The notes beneath the pieces were generated by a model, which was not told the DNA's origin, did not search any database, and saw only the letters and a list, made by a program, of their open reading frames with translations. 64,000 nt of DNA from Blastomonas sp. CACIA14H2 (GTDB lineage: Bacteria; Pseudomonadota; Alphaproteobacteria; Sphingomonadales; Sphingomonadaceae), in assembly GCA_000503195.1 (NCBI GenBank), contig AYSC01000017.1, positions 25,797-89,796 on the forward strand, written 5' to 3'. How positions within the stretch are numbered: the first letter of the stretch is position 1; each line of letters opens with the position of its first letter. The translations under genes were made by a program, and so were the position numbers. Shown one piece after another: positions 1 through 9,853 of this stretch.

Positions 1-1
1 C

Positions 2-1012
2 GCGGGGATCGAGCGCTGGGCCAACCCGTCCTCGCCGCACAGCGATGGGCGCGCGGCGCGGGCGGCGCTCGAAGAGGCGCGGCGGCAGATTGCGGGCGCG
101 CTGAACTGGGACGGCGAGGTGATCCTCACCAGCGGCGCGAGCGAGGCGATTTCGCTCGCCATGCTCGCGGGCAAGGCCGATGGCTGGATCGTCAACCCGA
201 CCGAGCATGACGCGGTGCAACGGCTGACGACGCGCATCCCCGCAGGACGATCGCTGATGCGGCTCGCGGTCGATCTCGACGGGCGTCTGGTGATGGCGAG
301 CCTCGCGCGCGCGCTCGAAACCTGCGGCGGACGCCCGATGGTGGTGGTCCAATCGGTCAACAGCGAGACCGGGGTGATCCAGAACAATCCCGCAATCAGT
401 GCCATGGCGCGCGACGGCGGCGCGCTCAGCCTGTGCGATGCCTCGCAGAGCGCGGGCAAGCTGCCGCTGCCCGATGCCGACATGATCGTGGTCTCGGCGC
501 ACAAGCTGGGCGGGCCGCCGGGGATCGGCGCGCTGCTGGTGCGCGATCTCGGGCTGCTCGAACCCCCGGGCGGGCAGGAAAAGGGCTATCGCGGCGGCAC
601 CGAGAATGTGCCCGCCGCGATGGGCTTCGCCGCCGCGCTCACCCATGCGCGCTACTGGACTGACCGCGCGGCGGACTTGCGCCATCAGCTCGACAGCGCC
701 ATTCGCGGCGCGGGCGGCGAGGTCGTCGCGCAGAATGCGCCGCGCCTGCCGAGCATCGGCAGCTATCGCATGCCCGGCATGGCGGCCAGTGCGCAGCTGA
801 TCCAGTTCGATCTGGCGGGCGTCTCGGTCTCGGCGGGCAGCGCGTGCTCCTCGGGCACGCTCAAGACCAGCGCGGTGCTGACCGCGATGGGCTGGGACGA
901 GAAGGCGGCGGGCGAGGTGGTGCGGGTGAGCTTCGGCCCCTCGACCACGCGCGCGCACGTCTATCGCTTCATCGAATTGTGGCGCGAGATGGCGGCGCGG
1001 GCGAAGCGCTGA
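2..1012 (+). CDS. Cysteine desulfurase (class V aminotransferase), 5' end cut by window
   Basis: PLP-dependent enzyme of the NifS/IscS family, which removes sulfur from cysteine for Fe-S cluster or thiocofactor assembly in the cytoplasm. The frame is open from base 2, so the true start lies outside the window; 336 residues are visible. The truncated N-terminus begins at the conserved NPSSPHSDGR segment. The cofactor-binding CDASQ and SAHKLGG motifs are present (PLP lysine codon 503-505), as is the mobile catalytic cysteine in SAGSACSSG (codon 845-847). The stop overlaps the start of a second desulfurase (TGATG), so the two are probably translationally coupled. This copy is less canonical in its active-site loop than its neighbour. 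Family assignment is secure; the individual sulfur acceptor is unknown. Confidence 0.9.
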   Translation, partial: AGIERWANPSSPHSDGRAARAALEEARRQIAGALNWDGEVILTSGASEAISLAMLAGKADGWIVNPTEHDAVQRLTTRIPAGRSLMRLAVDLDGRLVMASLARALETCGGRPMVVVQSVNSETGVIQNNPAISAMARDGGALSLCDASQSAGKLPLPDADMIVVSAHKLGGPPGIGALLVRDLGLLEPPGGQEKGYRGGTENVPAAMGFAAALTHARYWTDRAADLRHQLDSAIRGAGGEVVAQNAPRLPSIGSYRMPGMAASAQLIQFDLAGVSVSAGSACSSGTLKTSAVLTAMGWDEKAAGEVVRVSFGPSTTRAHVYRFIELWREMAARAKR

Positions 1013-2139
1013 TGGCGACTGGCCCGATCTATCTCGATTATCAGGCGACCACGCCGCTTGCGCCCGAGGCGTTTGCCGCCATGCAGCCCTGGCTCGGCGG
1101 GCCGGAGAGCACGGGCGGCTGGGCCAATCCGCACAGTGCGCACCTGCTCGGGCGCAAGGCCTCGGCCGCGGTCGAGGTGGCGCGCGGGCAGATCGATGCG
1201 CTGATGCCTCGGGGCGGACGCGTCATCTTCACCAGCGGCGCGACCGAGGCGCTCAACCTCGCGATCCGGGGGGCTCTGCCCGCGCTCGCACCGCGCTGGC
1301 GGATCGTCACGATCGCGACCGAACATGCTGCCGTGCGCGACACCTGTCTGTGGCTCGAAGGGCAGGGCCACGAGGTCGTGCTGCTGCCGGTGGACCGCGA
1401 CGGGCTGGTCGACATGGACGCGGCGCGCGATGCCGTCACCCCCGACACCGCGCTGGTTGCCGTGATGCTGGTCAACAACGAGATTGGCGTGATCCAGCCG
1501 GTCGATGTGCTGGCCGAGATCGCGCACGAAGCGGGCGCGCTGTTCCTGTGCGATGCGGTGCAGGGCTTCGGGCGCGTCGCGCTGCCGCAAGCGGCGGACA
1601 TGATCGCGATCACCGCGCACAAGATCCACGGACCCAAGGGCATCGGTGCTTTGTGGGTGCGCGAGGGTGTGGCGCTCGAGCCGCTGATCCATGGTGGCGG
1701 GCAGGAACAGGGGCTGCGCTCGGGCACGCTCTCTCCCGCGCTGTGCGCCGGGTTCGGCGCGGCGGCACGGCTCGCAGCGGAGCGGGCGGACGCGGATGCG
1801 GCGCACGTCTCGCTTCTGCGCAATCGAGCGCTCGAGATCTTCGCCGACTGGCAGGTCAACGGATCGCTGATCACACGCTATCCCGGTAACCTCAACCTGC
1901 GCCGCGACGGGCTCGACGTTGCGCGGTTGATGTCCGAGGTGCGCGGGGTCGCCTTTTCCGCGGGCTCGGCCTGTGCCAGCGGCTCGGGACGGCCCAGCCA
2001 TGTGCTCACCGCGCTGGGCCTGTCGAGCCCGGAAGTGCGTTCGTCGATCCGGCTGGGCTTCGGGCGCTATACCACCATTGACGAAATCGAGCGCGCCGCG
2101 CATTTGATCGTCGATGCGGCCAATCGGCAGACGGGGTGA
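1012..2139 (+). CDS. Cysteine desulfurase (IscS/NifS family), second tandem copy
   Basis: A complete 375-residue class V aminotransferase that mobilises sulfur from L-cysteine. Visible family motifs are the LDYQATTP N-terminus, TEHAAV, CDAVQGFG, the PLP lysine in AHKIHGPKG and the catalytic cysteine in SAGSACASGSGRP. The ATG at 1012 is chosen because it overlaps the previous stop and gives the standard N-terminus; longer in-frame starts would run through the upstream gene. A ferredoxin gene follows after 3 bases, suggesting a small Fe-S operon of two desulfurases plus an electron carrier. The two enzymes are clearly different in sequence, so this is old paralogy and not a recent duplication. 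Confidence 0.92.
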   Translation: MATGPIYLDYQATTPLAPEAFAAMQPWLGGPESTGGWANPHSAHLLGRKASAAVEVARGQIDALMPRGGRVIFTSGATEALNLAIRGALPALAPRWRIVTIATEHAAVRDTCLWLEGQGHEVVLLPVDRDGLVDMDAARDAVTPDTALVAVMLVNNEIGVIQPVDVLAEIAHEAGALFLCDAVQGFGRVALPQAADMIAITAHKIHGPKGIGALWVREGVALEPLIHGGGQEQGLRSGTLSPALCAGFGAAARLAAERADADAAHVSLLRNRALEIFADWQVNGSLITRYPGNLNLRRDGLDVARLMSEVRGVAFSAGSACASGSGRPSHVLTALGLSSPEVRSSIRLGFGRYTTIDEIERAAHLIVDAANRQTG

Positions 2140-2142
2140 TCG

Positions 2143-2478
2143 ATGATCGAGGTGACGTTCATCAGCGCGGACGGCAAGAGCCGTCGGACGGTTCAGGCCA
2201 AGGAGGGCGACCGGCTGCTCGATGTCGCGCAGGCGCATGGCCAGCCGCTCGAAGGCACGTGCGAGGGGCAGATGGCCTGCTCCACTTGCCATCTGATCAT
2301 CGATCCCGCGGATTTCGCCAAGCTGCCCGATCCGGTCGAGATGGAAGAGGACATGCTCGACCTCGCCGTGGCGGTGACGCGCACCTCGCGCCTGTCGTGC
2401 CAGATCTTCCTGCGCGAGGAATGGGGCAGCCTGACCTGCCGTGTCCCGGCCGAAAGCTATGACATGCAGGGCGTTTGA
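2143..2478 (+). CDS. [2Fe-2S] ferredoxin, adrenodoxin/Fdx type
   Basis: A small soluble electron carrier of 111 residues. The cluster ligands show the vertebrate-type spacing: Cys40, Cys46 and Cys49 in GTCEGQMACSTC, with a fourth Cys86 after the acidic PVEMEEDML segment that docks redox partners in this family. ISC-type ferredoxins supply electrons to Fe-S assembly or cytochrome P450s; the position directly behind two cysteine desulfurases favours the assembly role, by inference. The ATG at 2143 gives the normal MIEVTFI start. It is the last gene of the unit, followed by the SRP RNA. Confidence 0.9.
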   Translation: MIEVTFISADGKSRRTVQAKEGDRLLDVAQAHGQPLEGTCEGQMACSTCHLIIDPADFAKLPDPVEMEEDMLDLAVAVTRTSRLSCQIFLREEWGSLTCRVPAESYDMQGV

Positions 2479-2524
2479 CAGCTTTTTCGGGCCGGCTTGC
2501 TTTTCCGTCATCAACTCGCCATAT

Positions 2525-2621
2525 GGCGCTCGGGAGTCGGGCGGACGTAGCCGTCGCCAATCTGGTCAGGTCCGGAAGGAAGCAGCCACAACGATTTTCG
2601 CCGCGGGTCGTCCGGCTCCTA
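2525..2621 (+). ncRNA. ffs: Small signal recognition particle RNA (4.5S RNA)
   Basis: The stretch around 2566-2592 carries the hallmark SRP domain IV sequence: GTCAGGTCCGGAAGGAAGCAG, with the GGAA tetraloop, and the asymmetric internal loop that binds Ffh. The flanks (CGGGAGTCGGGCGGAC near 2530 and GTCGTCCGGCTCCT near 2607-2620) are complementary and close the long hairpin expected of the roughly 97-nt bacterial form. Position just upstream of dnaX is common in alphaproteobacteria. Exact ends are estimated from the pairing and may be off by a few bases. Confidence 0.9.
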
Positions 2622-2716
2622 CCATCTTCCAGCGCCGCATCCTTCACAGGCCCTCTGTTTTGAACAGGCGGGCGGTTTCGGTTTGATCCACCGGCGGCAG
2701 CGGCTAATCAGCATCT

Positions 2717-4504
2717 ATGGACGATTCCCGGCCCCAAGATATCGACAATGACGCAGGCGAAATGCCCGGGCTCGGGCTCGATCTGCCCACCATTGCCGCG
2801 CCCGCTGGCGCATCGGGCCAGGCCTATCGCGTGCTTGCGCGCAAATACCGCCCGCAGACCTTTGCCGAGCTGATCGGCCAGGACGCCATGGTGCAGACGC
2901 TGGGCAACGCGATCCGGCGCGAGCGGCTGGCGCATGCGTTCCTCATGACCGGGGTGCGCGGGGTGGGCAAGACCTCGACCGCGCGGCTGATCGCCAAGGC
3001 GCTGAACTGCATCGGCCCCGATGGGCAGGGCGGCCCCACGATTTCACCCTGCGGCGTGTGCGAGCCCTGCGTCGCGATTGCCGAGGGGCGCCATATCGAC
3101 GTGATCGAGATGGACGCCGCCAGCCATACCGGCATCGACGACGTTCGCGAGATTACCGAGGCGGTGCGCTATGCCGCCGTCTCCGCGCGCTACAAGATGT
3201 ACATCATCGACGAAGCGCACATGCTCTCCAAACAGGCATGGAACGGCCTGCTCAAGACGCTGGAGGAACCGCCGCCGCACGTGAAGTTCCTGTTCGCCAC
3301 GACCGAGGTGAACAAGGTGCCGATCACGGTGCTGTCGCGCTGCCAGCGCTTCGACCTCAAGCGCATCCCGTCCGAATTGCTCGCCAGCCATTTTGCCGAG
3401 ATCTGCGTCAAGGAAGCGATCACCGCCGAGCCCGATGCGCTCGCGATGATCGCCGATGCCGCGGAAGGATCGGTGCGCGACGGCCTGTCGATCCTCGATC
3501 AGGCGATCGCGCATGCCGATCTGGGGGGCGATGCCAGCGAAGGCGCGCCGCAGGTTCGCGCCGAACAGGTGCGCAGCATGCTCGGCCTGTCCGATCGCGG
3601 CGCGATGCGGCGGCTGTTCGCACATCTGATCGCGGGCGATGCTGATGCGATGCTCGCCGATCTCGACGCGCAGCACAGCCTGGGCGTCGATCCGGTCGCC
3701 GTGATGCGCGGGCTGCTGGCGATGGTTCATGCGATCACACTGCAGAAATCGGCGGGCCGGGTGCGCACCGTGCATGGCGAGGAGGACCGCGCCGCGCTCG
3801 CCGACTGGGCGGGCAGGCTCGGCCATGCCAGCCTGCACCGGCTTTGGCAGCTGCTGCTCAAGGGGCATGACGAGATCGAGAGCGCGCCGGTGCCGCGCGA
3901 GGCGTGCGAGATGGCGCTGTTACGCGCGCTCTATGCGTCCACGCTGCCCGATCCGGGCACGCTCGCGCGCAGGCTGGCGGACGCGTCGGCAGGGCATGCC
4001 GCGCCCGCTCGCGCCGAGACCGCAGCGCCGACCCCGCCTGCCGAGGAAAGCCCGCCCTGGAATGCAGCCCCGGCCGAGCCTGCAGCACCCCCTCCGCCCG
4101 CCACGCTGCGGACCATGACCGATCTGGTCGACATGCTCGACCATGCCAACAAATGGCTGATCGCGGCACAGATCAAATCGGACATGCGGCTGATCGAGCT
4201 GGGCGACGACCGGCTGGTCTACCAGTCTGCCACCGGCCGCGACGATTATGTCCCGCTGCTGCGCGAGGCGCTCGCCTCGATCACCGGGCGGCGCTGGGAG
4301 GTCGAACGCGGTGAGGGCGAGGCGCAGCCGACGCTGGCCGAGCTTGAGCAGCAGGCCGAAGCGGCGATGCGCGACGAGATTCTGAACCATCCGCTGGTCA
4401 AGGCGACACAGGCGGCCTTTCCCGATGCGGAAATTGACTGGACTGCGGCGGAAATCTCCCCACATGGAGATGAAACCCTGCCAACACGGAGTGCCAAGGC
4501 ATGA
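2717..4504 (+). CDS. dnaX: DNA polymerase III subunit gamma/tau
   Basis: Clamp-loader ATPase of the replisome, 595 residues. After a short family-specific N-terminal extension the AAA+ core begins at VLARKYRP, with Walker A GVRGVGKTST, four zinc-binding cysteines (LNC, then CGVCEPC), Walker B IDEAHM and sensor-1/arginine-finger segment LSRCQRF. The C-terminal third has an Ala/Pro-rich linker followed by a tau-like domain that contacts polymerase and helicase. The stop overlaps the ybaB start (ATGA), matching the widely conserved dnaX-ybaB pair. I saw no obvious E. coli-like slippery A-run for making gamma by frameshift. Confidence 0.96.
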   Translation: MDDSRPQDIDNDAGEMPGLGLDLPTIAAPAGASGQAYRVLARKYRPQTFAELIGQDAMVQTLGNAIRRERLAHAFLMTGVRGVGKTSTARLIAKALNCIGPDGQGGPTISPCGVCEPCVAIAEGRHIDVIEMDAASHTGIDDVREITEAVRYAAVSARYKMYIIDEAHMLSKQAWNGLLKTLEEPPPHVKFLFATTEVNKVPITVLSRCQRFDLKRIPSELLASHFAEICVKEAITAEPDALAMIADAAEGSVRDGLSILDQAIAHADLGGDASEGAPQVRAEQVRSMLGLSDRGAMRRLFAHLIAGDADAMLADLDAQHSLGVDPVAVMRGLLAMVHAITLQKSAGRVRTVHGEEDRAALADWAGRLGHASLHRLWQLLLKGHDEIESAPVPREACEMALLRALYASTLPDPGTLARRLADASAGHAAPARAETAAPTPPAEESPPWNAAPAEPAAPPPPATLRTMTDLVDMLDHANKWLIAAQIKSDMRLIELGDDRLVYQSATGRDDYVPLLREALASITGRRWEVERGEGEAQPTLAELEQQAEAAMRDEILNHPLVKATQAAFPDAEIDWTAAEISPHGDETLPTRSAKA

Positions 4505-4836
4505 AAAGCATGGAAGAGATGATGGCGGCTGCGCAGGAAGCGGCGCAGACCGTGCAGCGCCAGATGAACGAGGCGCAGGCCAAGCTGGAATCGATCGAGG
4601 TCGAAGGCGCAGCGGGCGGCGGCCTGGTCAAGGTCCGCGCGACCGCCAAGGGCCGCATCCTGGGCGTGTCGATCGACGACAGCCTGATGGTGCCCGCCGA
4701 CAAGCAGATGCTCGAGGATCTGATCGCGGCCGCGTTCAACGATGCCCGCACCAAGGCCGATCGCGCGAGCGAGGAAGAAATGAGCAAGATGGCGCAGGGC
4801 CTGCCGCTGCCTGCCGGCTTCAAGCTGCCGTTCTGA
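4501..4836 (+). CDS. Nucleoid-associated protein, YbaB/EbfC family
   Basis: A small DNA-binding protein of 111 residues that dimerises and coats the nucleoid. It has the family layout: Met-rich helical start (MKSMEEMMAAAQ), a central VEGAAGGGLVKVRATAKG beta-sheet segment, and a helical C-terminus ending in PLPAGFKLPF. It is translationally coupled to dnaX. In most relatives recR follows; here recR is missing and a low-GC gene follows after 10 bases. The last 17 bases, including the stop, are repeated at 5214-5230. Confidence 0.93.
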   Translation: MKSMEEMMAAAQEAAQTVQRQMNEAQAKLESIEVEGAAGGGLVKVRATAKGRILGVSIDDSLMVPADKQMLEDLIAAAFNDARTKADRASEEEMSKMAQGLPLPAGFKLPF

Positions 4837-4837
4837 A
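4821..4837 (+). repeat. 17-bp direct repeat, left copy (3' end of ybaB)
   Basis: The sequence CAAGCTGCCGTTCTGAA covers the last codons and stop of ybaB. It recurs with one mismatch (C to T) at 5214-5230, 393 bases downstream. The two copies bracket the low-GC GrlR-like ORF exactly, as expected for a segment inserted at, and regenerating, the 3' end of ybaB. Confidence 0.8.
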
Positions 4838-4846
4838 GGAGATTTT

Positions 4847-5206
4847 ATGAGTAGCGTTGAGGGAATATGGCTGCTGCGCACAAATGAGGTCGGGGCCGAG
4901 AACCAGCTTTTATCGCCTTCAGTGATTACGCTCGAGACAGGCCGCTTGTTTGGTGGAGACTCCGCATATTTTTATGTCGGGGATTACACGGTCGAGGGCG
5001 GTGTAATTACTGGTAGTGCGCTCGTGAGAACGCATACTTGGCATGACGAACTAGAGAACGTGTTCGGTATGAAAGGCCCGATCGAGCACACGGTGAACTT
5101 TTCTGGACAAATATCGGATGACGTTCTCGAGGGCGCTATGGAAACATCCGCTGTGCCCGGACTGGAATTGGTCTGGAAAATGGCGAAGCTAGCCGAGTTG
5201 CCCTAG
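4847..5206 (+). CDS. GrlR-like small protein of unknown function, low GC
   Basis: A 119-residue predicted cytoplasmic protein. It resembles the GrlR-type fold family: a start with few charged residues, then a GGDSAYFYVGDY core and alternating beta strands (VITGSALVRTHTW), ending in a short amphipathic tail. GrlR itself is a regulator of virulence gene expression, but the homologues common in proteobacteria have no settled function, so I assign none. It has its own good ribosome binding site (AAGGAG, 7 bases before the ATG). Base composition is near 50% GC by eye, against the very GC-rich neighbours, with AT-rich codons such as TTT, TAT and AAT. It is flanked by a 17-bp direct repeat, which suggests transfer. 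Confidence 0.6.
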   Translation: MSSVEGIWLLRTNEVGAENQLLSPSVITLETGRLFGGDSAYFYVGDYTVEGGVITGSALVRTHTWHDELENVFGMKGPIEHTVNFSGQISDDVLEGAMETSAVPGLELVWKMAKLAELP

Positions 5207-5213
5207 GAACACG

Positions 5214-5230
5214 CAAGTTGCCGTTCTGAA
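5214..5230 (+). repeat. 17-bp direct repeat, right copy
   Basis: CAAGTTGCCGTTCTGAA in the non-coding DNA just after the GrlR-like ORF. It matches the 3' end of ybaB (4821-4837) at 16 of 17 positions and looks like a leftover ybaB terminus displaced by an insertion. Confidence 0.8.
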
Positions 5231-5258
5231 TGCGTTAACCTGGGTGGGTGCAGGATCG

Positions 5259-5290
5259 CTTGTCGTGGATAGACCCGGCAACCATATAGG
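5259..5290 (+). promoter_or_regulatory. Possible heat-shock (sigma-32) promoter of lon
   Basis: CTTG at 5259-5262 is followed after about 18-19 bases by ACCATATA (5281-5288). This loosely fits the alphaproteobacterial RpoH pattern (CTTG, then a C-rich TAT element), and lon is usually heat-shock controlled. The -10 match is imperfect and the call rests on pattern and context only. Confidence 0.3.
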
Positions 5291-5318
5291 CCGGTGAGAT
5301 GCCACCGGATGCCCGGTG
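5291..5318 (+). promoter_or_regulatory. Alternative hairpins in the lon leader
   Basis: Three short elements lie in series: CCGGTG (5291-5296), its complement CACCGG (5303-5308), and CCGGTG again (5313-5318). The middle element can pair with either neighbour but not both, giving two mutually exclusive 6-bp hairpins about 30-60 bases before the lon start. Whether this has a regulatory role is unknown. Confidence 0.35.
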
Positions 5319-5350
5319 ACCAACCCCAGATGGATTGAACCGAATTGACC

Positions 5351-7747
<2,397 letters not shown>

Positions 7748-7772
7748 TTTGCATGGTGCAATGCAGCATCTG

Positions 7773-7848
7773 AAAGGGAAGCGCGCATCGGGGGTCGCAT
7801 TACGGTAACATTGCGACAAAACGCCCGGAAATGCGCGCTTTTCCCTTT
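7773..7848 (+). repeat. Long inverted repeat between lon and hupB
   Basis: Left arm AAAGGGAAGCGCGCAT (7773-7788) is matched by the right arm ATGCGCGCTTTTCCCTTT (7831-7848), fully complementary apart from two extra T bases. The 42-base interior contains a second nested palindrome, GTCGCA (7794-7799) with TGCGAC (7812-7817). The right arm overlaps the candidate hupB -35 element. It may terminate lon transcription or act at the hupB promoter. Confidence 0.7.
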
Positions 7849-7875
7849 GACAGTCCGGTCAAATCGGTTCTTACT
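7847..7875 (+). promoter_or_regulatory. Candidate sigma-70 promoter of hupB
   Basis: A perfect -35 TTGACA (7847-7852), a 17-base spacer and CTTACT (7870-7875) as a weak -10. It sits 60 bases before the hupB start and its -35 shares bases with the inverted repeat at 7773-7848. The -10 match is poor, so confidence is limited. Confidence 0.4.
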
Positions 7876-7934
7876 CAGCCCCCTCAAAGCCGCGATTCAG
7901 CAATATTCAACAAAAATCAGGGGGTTCCCACGGC

Positions 7935-8207
7935 ATGAACAAGAACGATCTCATTTCGGCAGTTTCCGAACAGGCTGGCATCACGAAGGCCGACGCCAGC
8001 AAGGCGGTGGAAGCCGTGTTCGATTCGATCAGCGGCGCACTAGCCAAGGGCAGCGAAGTCCGTCTCGTCGGTTTCGGCACCTTTTCGGTCAGCAAGCGCA
8101 AGGCATCGACCGGACGCAACCCGCGCACCGGTGAAAAGATGGAAATCAAGGCCTCGACCCAGCCCAAGTTCAAGGCGGGCAAGGGCCTGAAGGACGCGGT
8201 CAACTGA
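7935..8207 (+). CDS. hupB: DNA-binding protein HU
   Basis: Histone-like nucleoid protein of 90 residues that bends and compacts DNA. It has the standard order: MNKNDLISAVSEQAG dimerisation helices, GSEVRLVGFGTFSV, then the DNA-binding arm with the R-N-P-R-T-G signature (GRNPRTGEKMEIKAS) and the PKFKAGKGLKDAVN tail. Length and residues are normal for the family. It has its own 187-base upstream region with a candidate promoter and is followed by a clear intrinsic terminator. Confidence 0.97.
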   Translation: MNKNDLISAVSEQAGITKADASKAVEAVFDSISGALAKGSEVRLVGFGTFSVSKRKASTGRNPRTGEKMEIKASTQPKFKAGKGLKDAVN

Positions 8208-8303
8208 TCGCTTCTGCCCTGCATCCTGTCAGGGTACCGCAGATGCTTTGAGCGGGCAGGGGTTGCATCTTACCCTCCCCGGTTGAAATGCTAGAAACAT
8301 CGG

Positions 8304-8335
8304 AAGGCGGCGCGCATCGTGCCGCCTTTCTTTTT
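8304..8335 (+). terminator. Intrinsic terminator of hupB
   Basis: An 8-bp perfect stem, AAGGCGGC (8304-8311) with GCCGCCTT (8321-8328), closes a 9-base loop and is followed by a T-rich tract (TCTTTTT). It lies just before the stop of the convergent lipoprotein gene. Confidence 0.85.
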
Positions 8336-8345
8336 GTCGCCGGTG

Positions 8346-8972
8346 TCAGCCCGCGCTCTTGCGTATGGCCGCCGTCACCTGGTCCGCGCGCCGGGTGGCT
8401 TCGCGCTCGATGACGCGCCAGTCGGCGATATAGGCGGCAGCGAAGCGATCGATGCCCATGCGCCGGTACTGCTCGACATGCGCCAGCTCGTGCGCCCACA
8501 TCCAGACATTCTCGGTCAGCCGCGCGCTGGAGAAAACGACCTGGCGGTTCAGCGCGATGGCGCCTTCGTCCATGAACTGTTCGGTCACGATCGCGCCCAG
8601 ATCGACCCGCCCCGTGCCCACCGTCCAGCGGGTCGCGGACAGCGTCTCGGGCCTGAAATGGGGCGCGAGCAGCTTCTGCATGTCGGCGGGGATGGGCTTG
8701 GCACCCGCGCGCGCGGCCTGGCTCTCGCCATGCCGGATCGCGCGCGCGAGCACGGGGGCGGTCAGCCGCGCCGACCGTCGCACCAGCTGCTGCGATCCGC
8801 GCCGCGCCTCGCTGGCGATCGCGCCGGCCGAGCGGCCGCCCAGCGCTTCGATCACCCGGTTAAGCTCGGCGGGCGGGCGCAGCAGCTGTTCGTCGGGACG
8901 CTCGATGCATCCCGACAGGGTCATAACGGCCAGTGCGCCCAGCGCACCCATGACATATCGCGGTCCGATCAT
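8346..8972 (-). CDS. Lipoprotein with HExxH motif, DUF4157-like
   Basis: A 208-residue predicted outer- or periplasm-facing lipoprotein. The ATG at 8972 gives a short signal peptide ending in the lipobox LSGC; the frame is open to 9008 but that start would overlap the upstream gene. Near the C-terminus lies WAHELAHVEQY, an HExxH zinc-peptidase-type motif in the setting seen in DUF4157 proteins, followed by an ADW segment and the downstream acidic residues typical of that family. DUF4157 proteins are often toxin-associated or stand-alone predicted metallopeptidases; no proteolytic activity can be claimed here. It follows two lipoprotein paralogues after 22 bases, so the three may form one unit with rlmB. 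Confidence 0.65.
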   Translation of the reverse strand: MIGPRYVMGALGALAVMTLSGCIERPDEQLLRPPAELNRVIEALGGRSAGAIASEARRGSQQLVRRSARLTAPVLARAIRHGESQAARAGAKPIPADMQKLLAPHFRPETLSATRWTVGTGRVDLGAIVTEQFMDEGAIALNRQVVFSSARLTENVWMWAHELAHVEQYRRMGIDRFAAAYIADWRVIEREATRRADQVTAAIRKSAG

Positions 8973-8994
8973 CCCCGGACCGCTACGCGACCGC

Positions 8995-9801
8995 TTACTG
9001 ACCGGCAAGCCCGATCAGCGCCTCCGGGCCCTTGGACAGGCGGCTGTTGACGATCCATTTCAGCGTCGCGTTCGCGCCCGCCATGGTCGGGCCGTCCTCG
9101 GTATTGTTGGTGAGAATGCGGCCATCTGTGGTGATGGTAAACGTGCCTTCGGGCTTGGGCTGGCCCGGCTTGCCCTTGGCATCGGCTGCACCCGCCATCG
9201 CACCCAGCGCCGCCATGTCGCCACCGCCCGCCTCGCCCGAATAGGCGGGGGCAGAGACCTTCACGCTGCCGTCCTTGCGAGCGATGATCGTGACAAAGGG
9301 CATGATCGCATTGCCGCCATCGACCAGCGGGAAGGCGAAACCATGCGCGCTGTTGCCGGTGATCGCATATTCGACATCGATGATGCGGTTGCCGCGATAG
9401 CTGACCTTGTTCCAGCCCCGCTGCTTCTTCAGCTGCTCGACCAGCTCGGCGATGCTCTCGTCGCTGCCCAGCCCGCCCATCTCGCCGCCCATGGCACTGG
9501 CGGCCATGCCGGTCTCGCCCTTGCTCTCTGCCTGCGCCGTGTCGAAATCCTTGCGCTGCTGCGCCAGTTCGGCCTCGGTGCATTCGCGCTCGTCGCCCGT
9601 GTCGTCGCTATAGCAGGGGCTGGGCGAAAACTCGGCGGGCGGCGGGGACATGTCGGTCACCACGATCTCGCCGACATAGGTGAAGGTGAAGCTGCCGTCG
9701 CGCTTGAGGTCCAGCGTCGAGCTGAACTTGCCCGGGGAGAGCAGGCAGCCGGTCAGCAGCAGCGGCGCTGCCAGCGCGGCGACAATACGCATGAATTTCA
9801 T
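8995..9801 (-). CDS. Lipoprotein of unknown function, paralogue A
   Basis: A 268-residue lipoprotein with signal peptide and lipobox LTGC followed by LLSPGKF. I do not recognise a characterised family. It shares landmark segments with the gene immediately upstream: TGCLLSPGKF, a PSPCY segment, ECTxAE, KKQxGW, an ITG/ISG strand, and ILTNNTEDGP followed by a PEAL ending. The mid-region is Gly/Met/Ala-rich and low in complexity (positions roughly 100-115 and 205-220). Cysteines in PSPCY and the ECT segment are conserved in both copies and could form a disulfide. Tandem arrangement and order suggest an old duplication; role unknown, perhaps envelope-related. Confidence 0.7.
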   Translation of the reverse strand: MKFMRIVAALAAPLLLTGCLLSPGKFSSTLDLKRDGSFTFTYVGEIVVTDMSPPPAEFSPSPCYSDDTGDERECTEAELAQQRKDFDTAQAESKGETGMAASAMGGEMGGLGSDESIAELVEQLKKQRGWNKVSYRGNRIIDVEYAITGNSAHGFAFPLVDGGNAIMPFVTIIARKDGSVKVSAPAYSGEAGGGDMAALGAMAGAADAKGKPGQPKPEGTFTITTDGRILTNNTEDGPTMAGANATLKWIVNSRLSKGPEALIGLAGQ

Positions 9802-9853
9802 GTCTCGGTCCTTTGCACAGGTGCGACCCGTTTGAACCAGATAGCACCCGGTC

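Noticed and set aside
961..2514. A 517-codon open frame on the minus strand opposite the cysteine desulfurase and ferredoxin genes
   Set aside because: It lies antisense to genes with clear motifs, and its protein is Arg/His/Ala/Gly-rich, as expected for a GC-rich shadow frame. No family features.
2717..4504. Programmed frameshift in dnaX to make a separate gamma subunit
   Set aside because: I saw no A-run slippery sequence followed by a stem near the end of the AAA+ domain.
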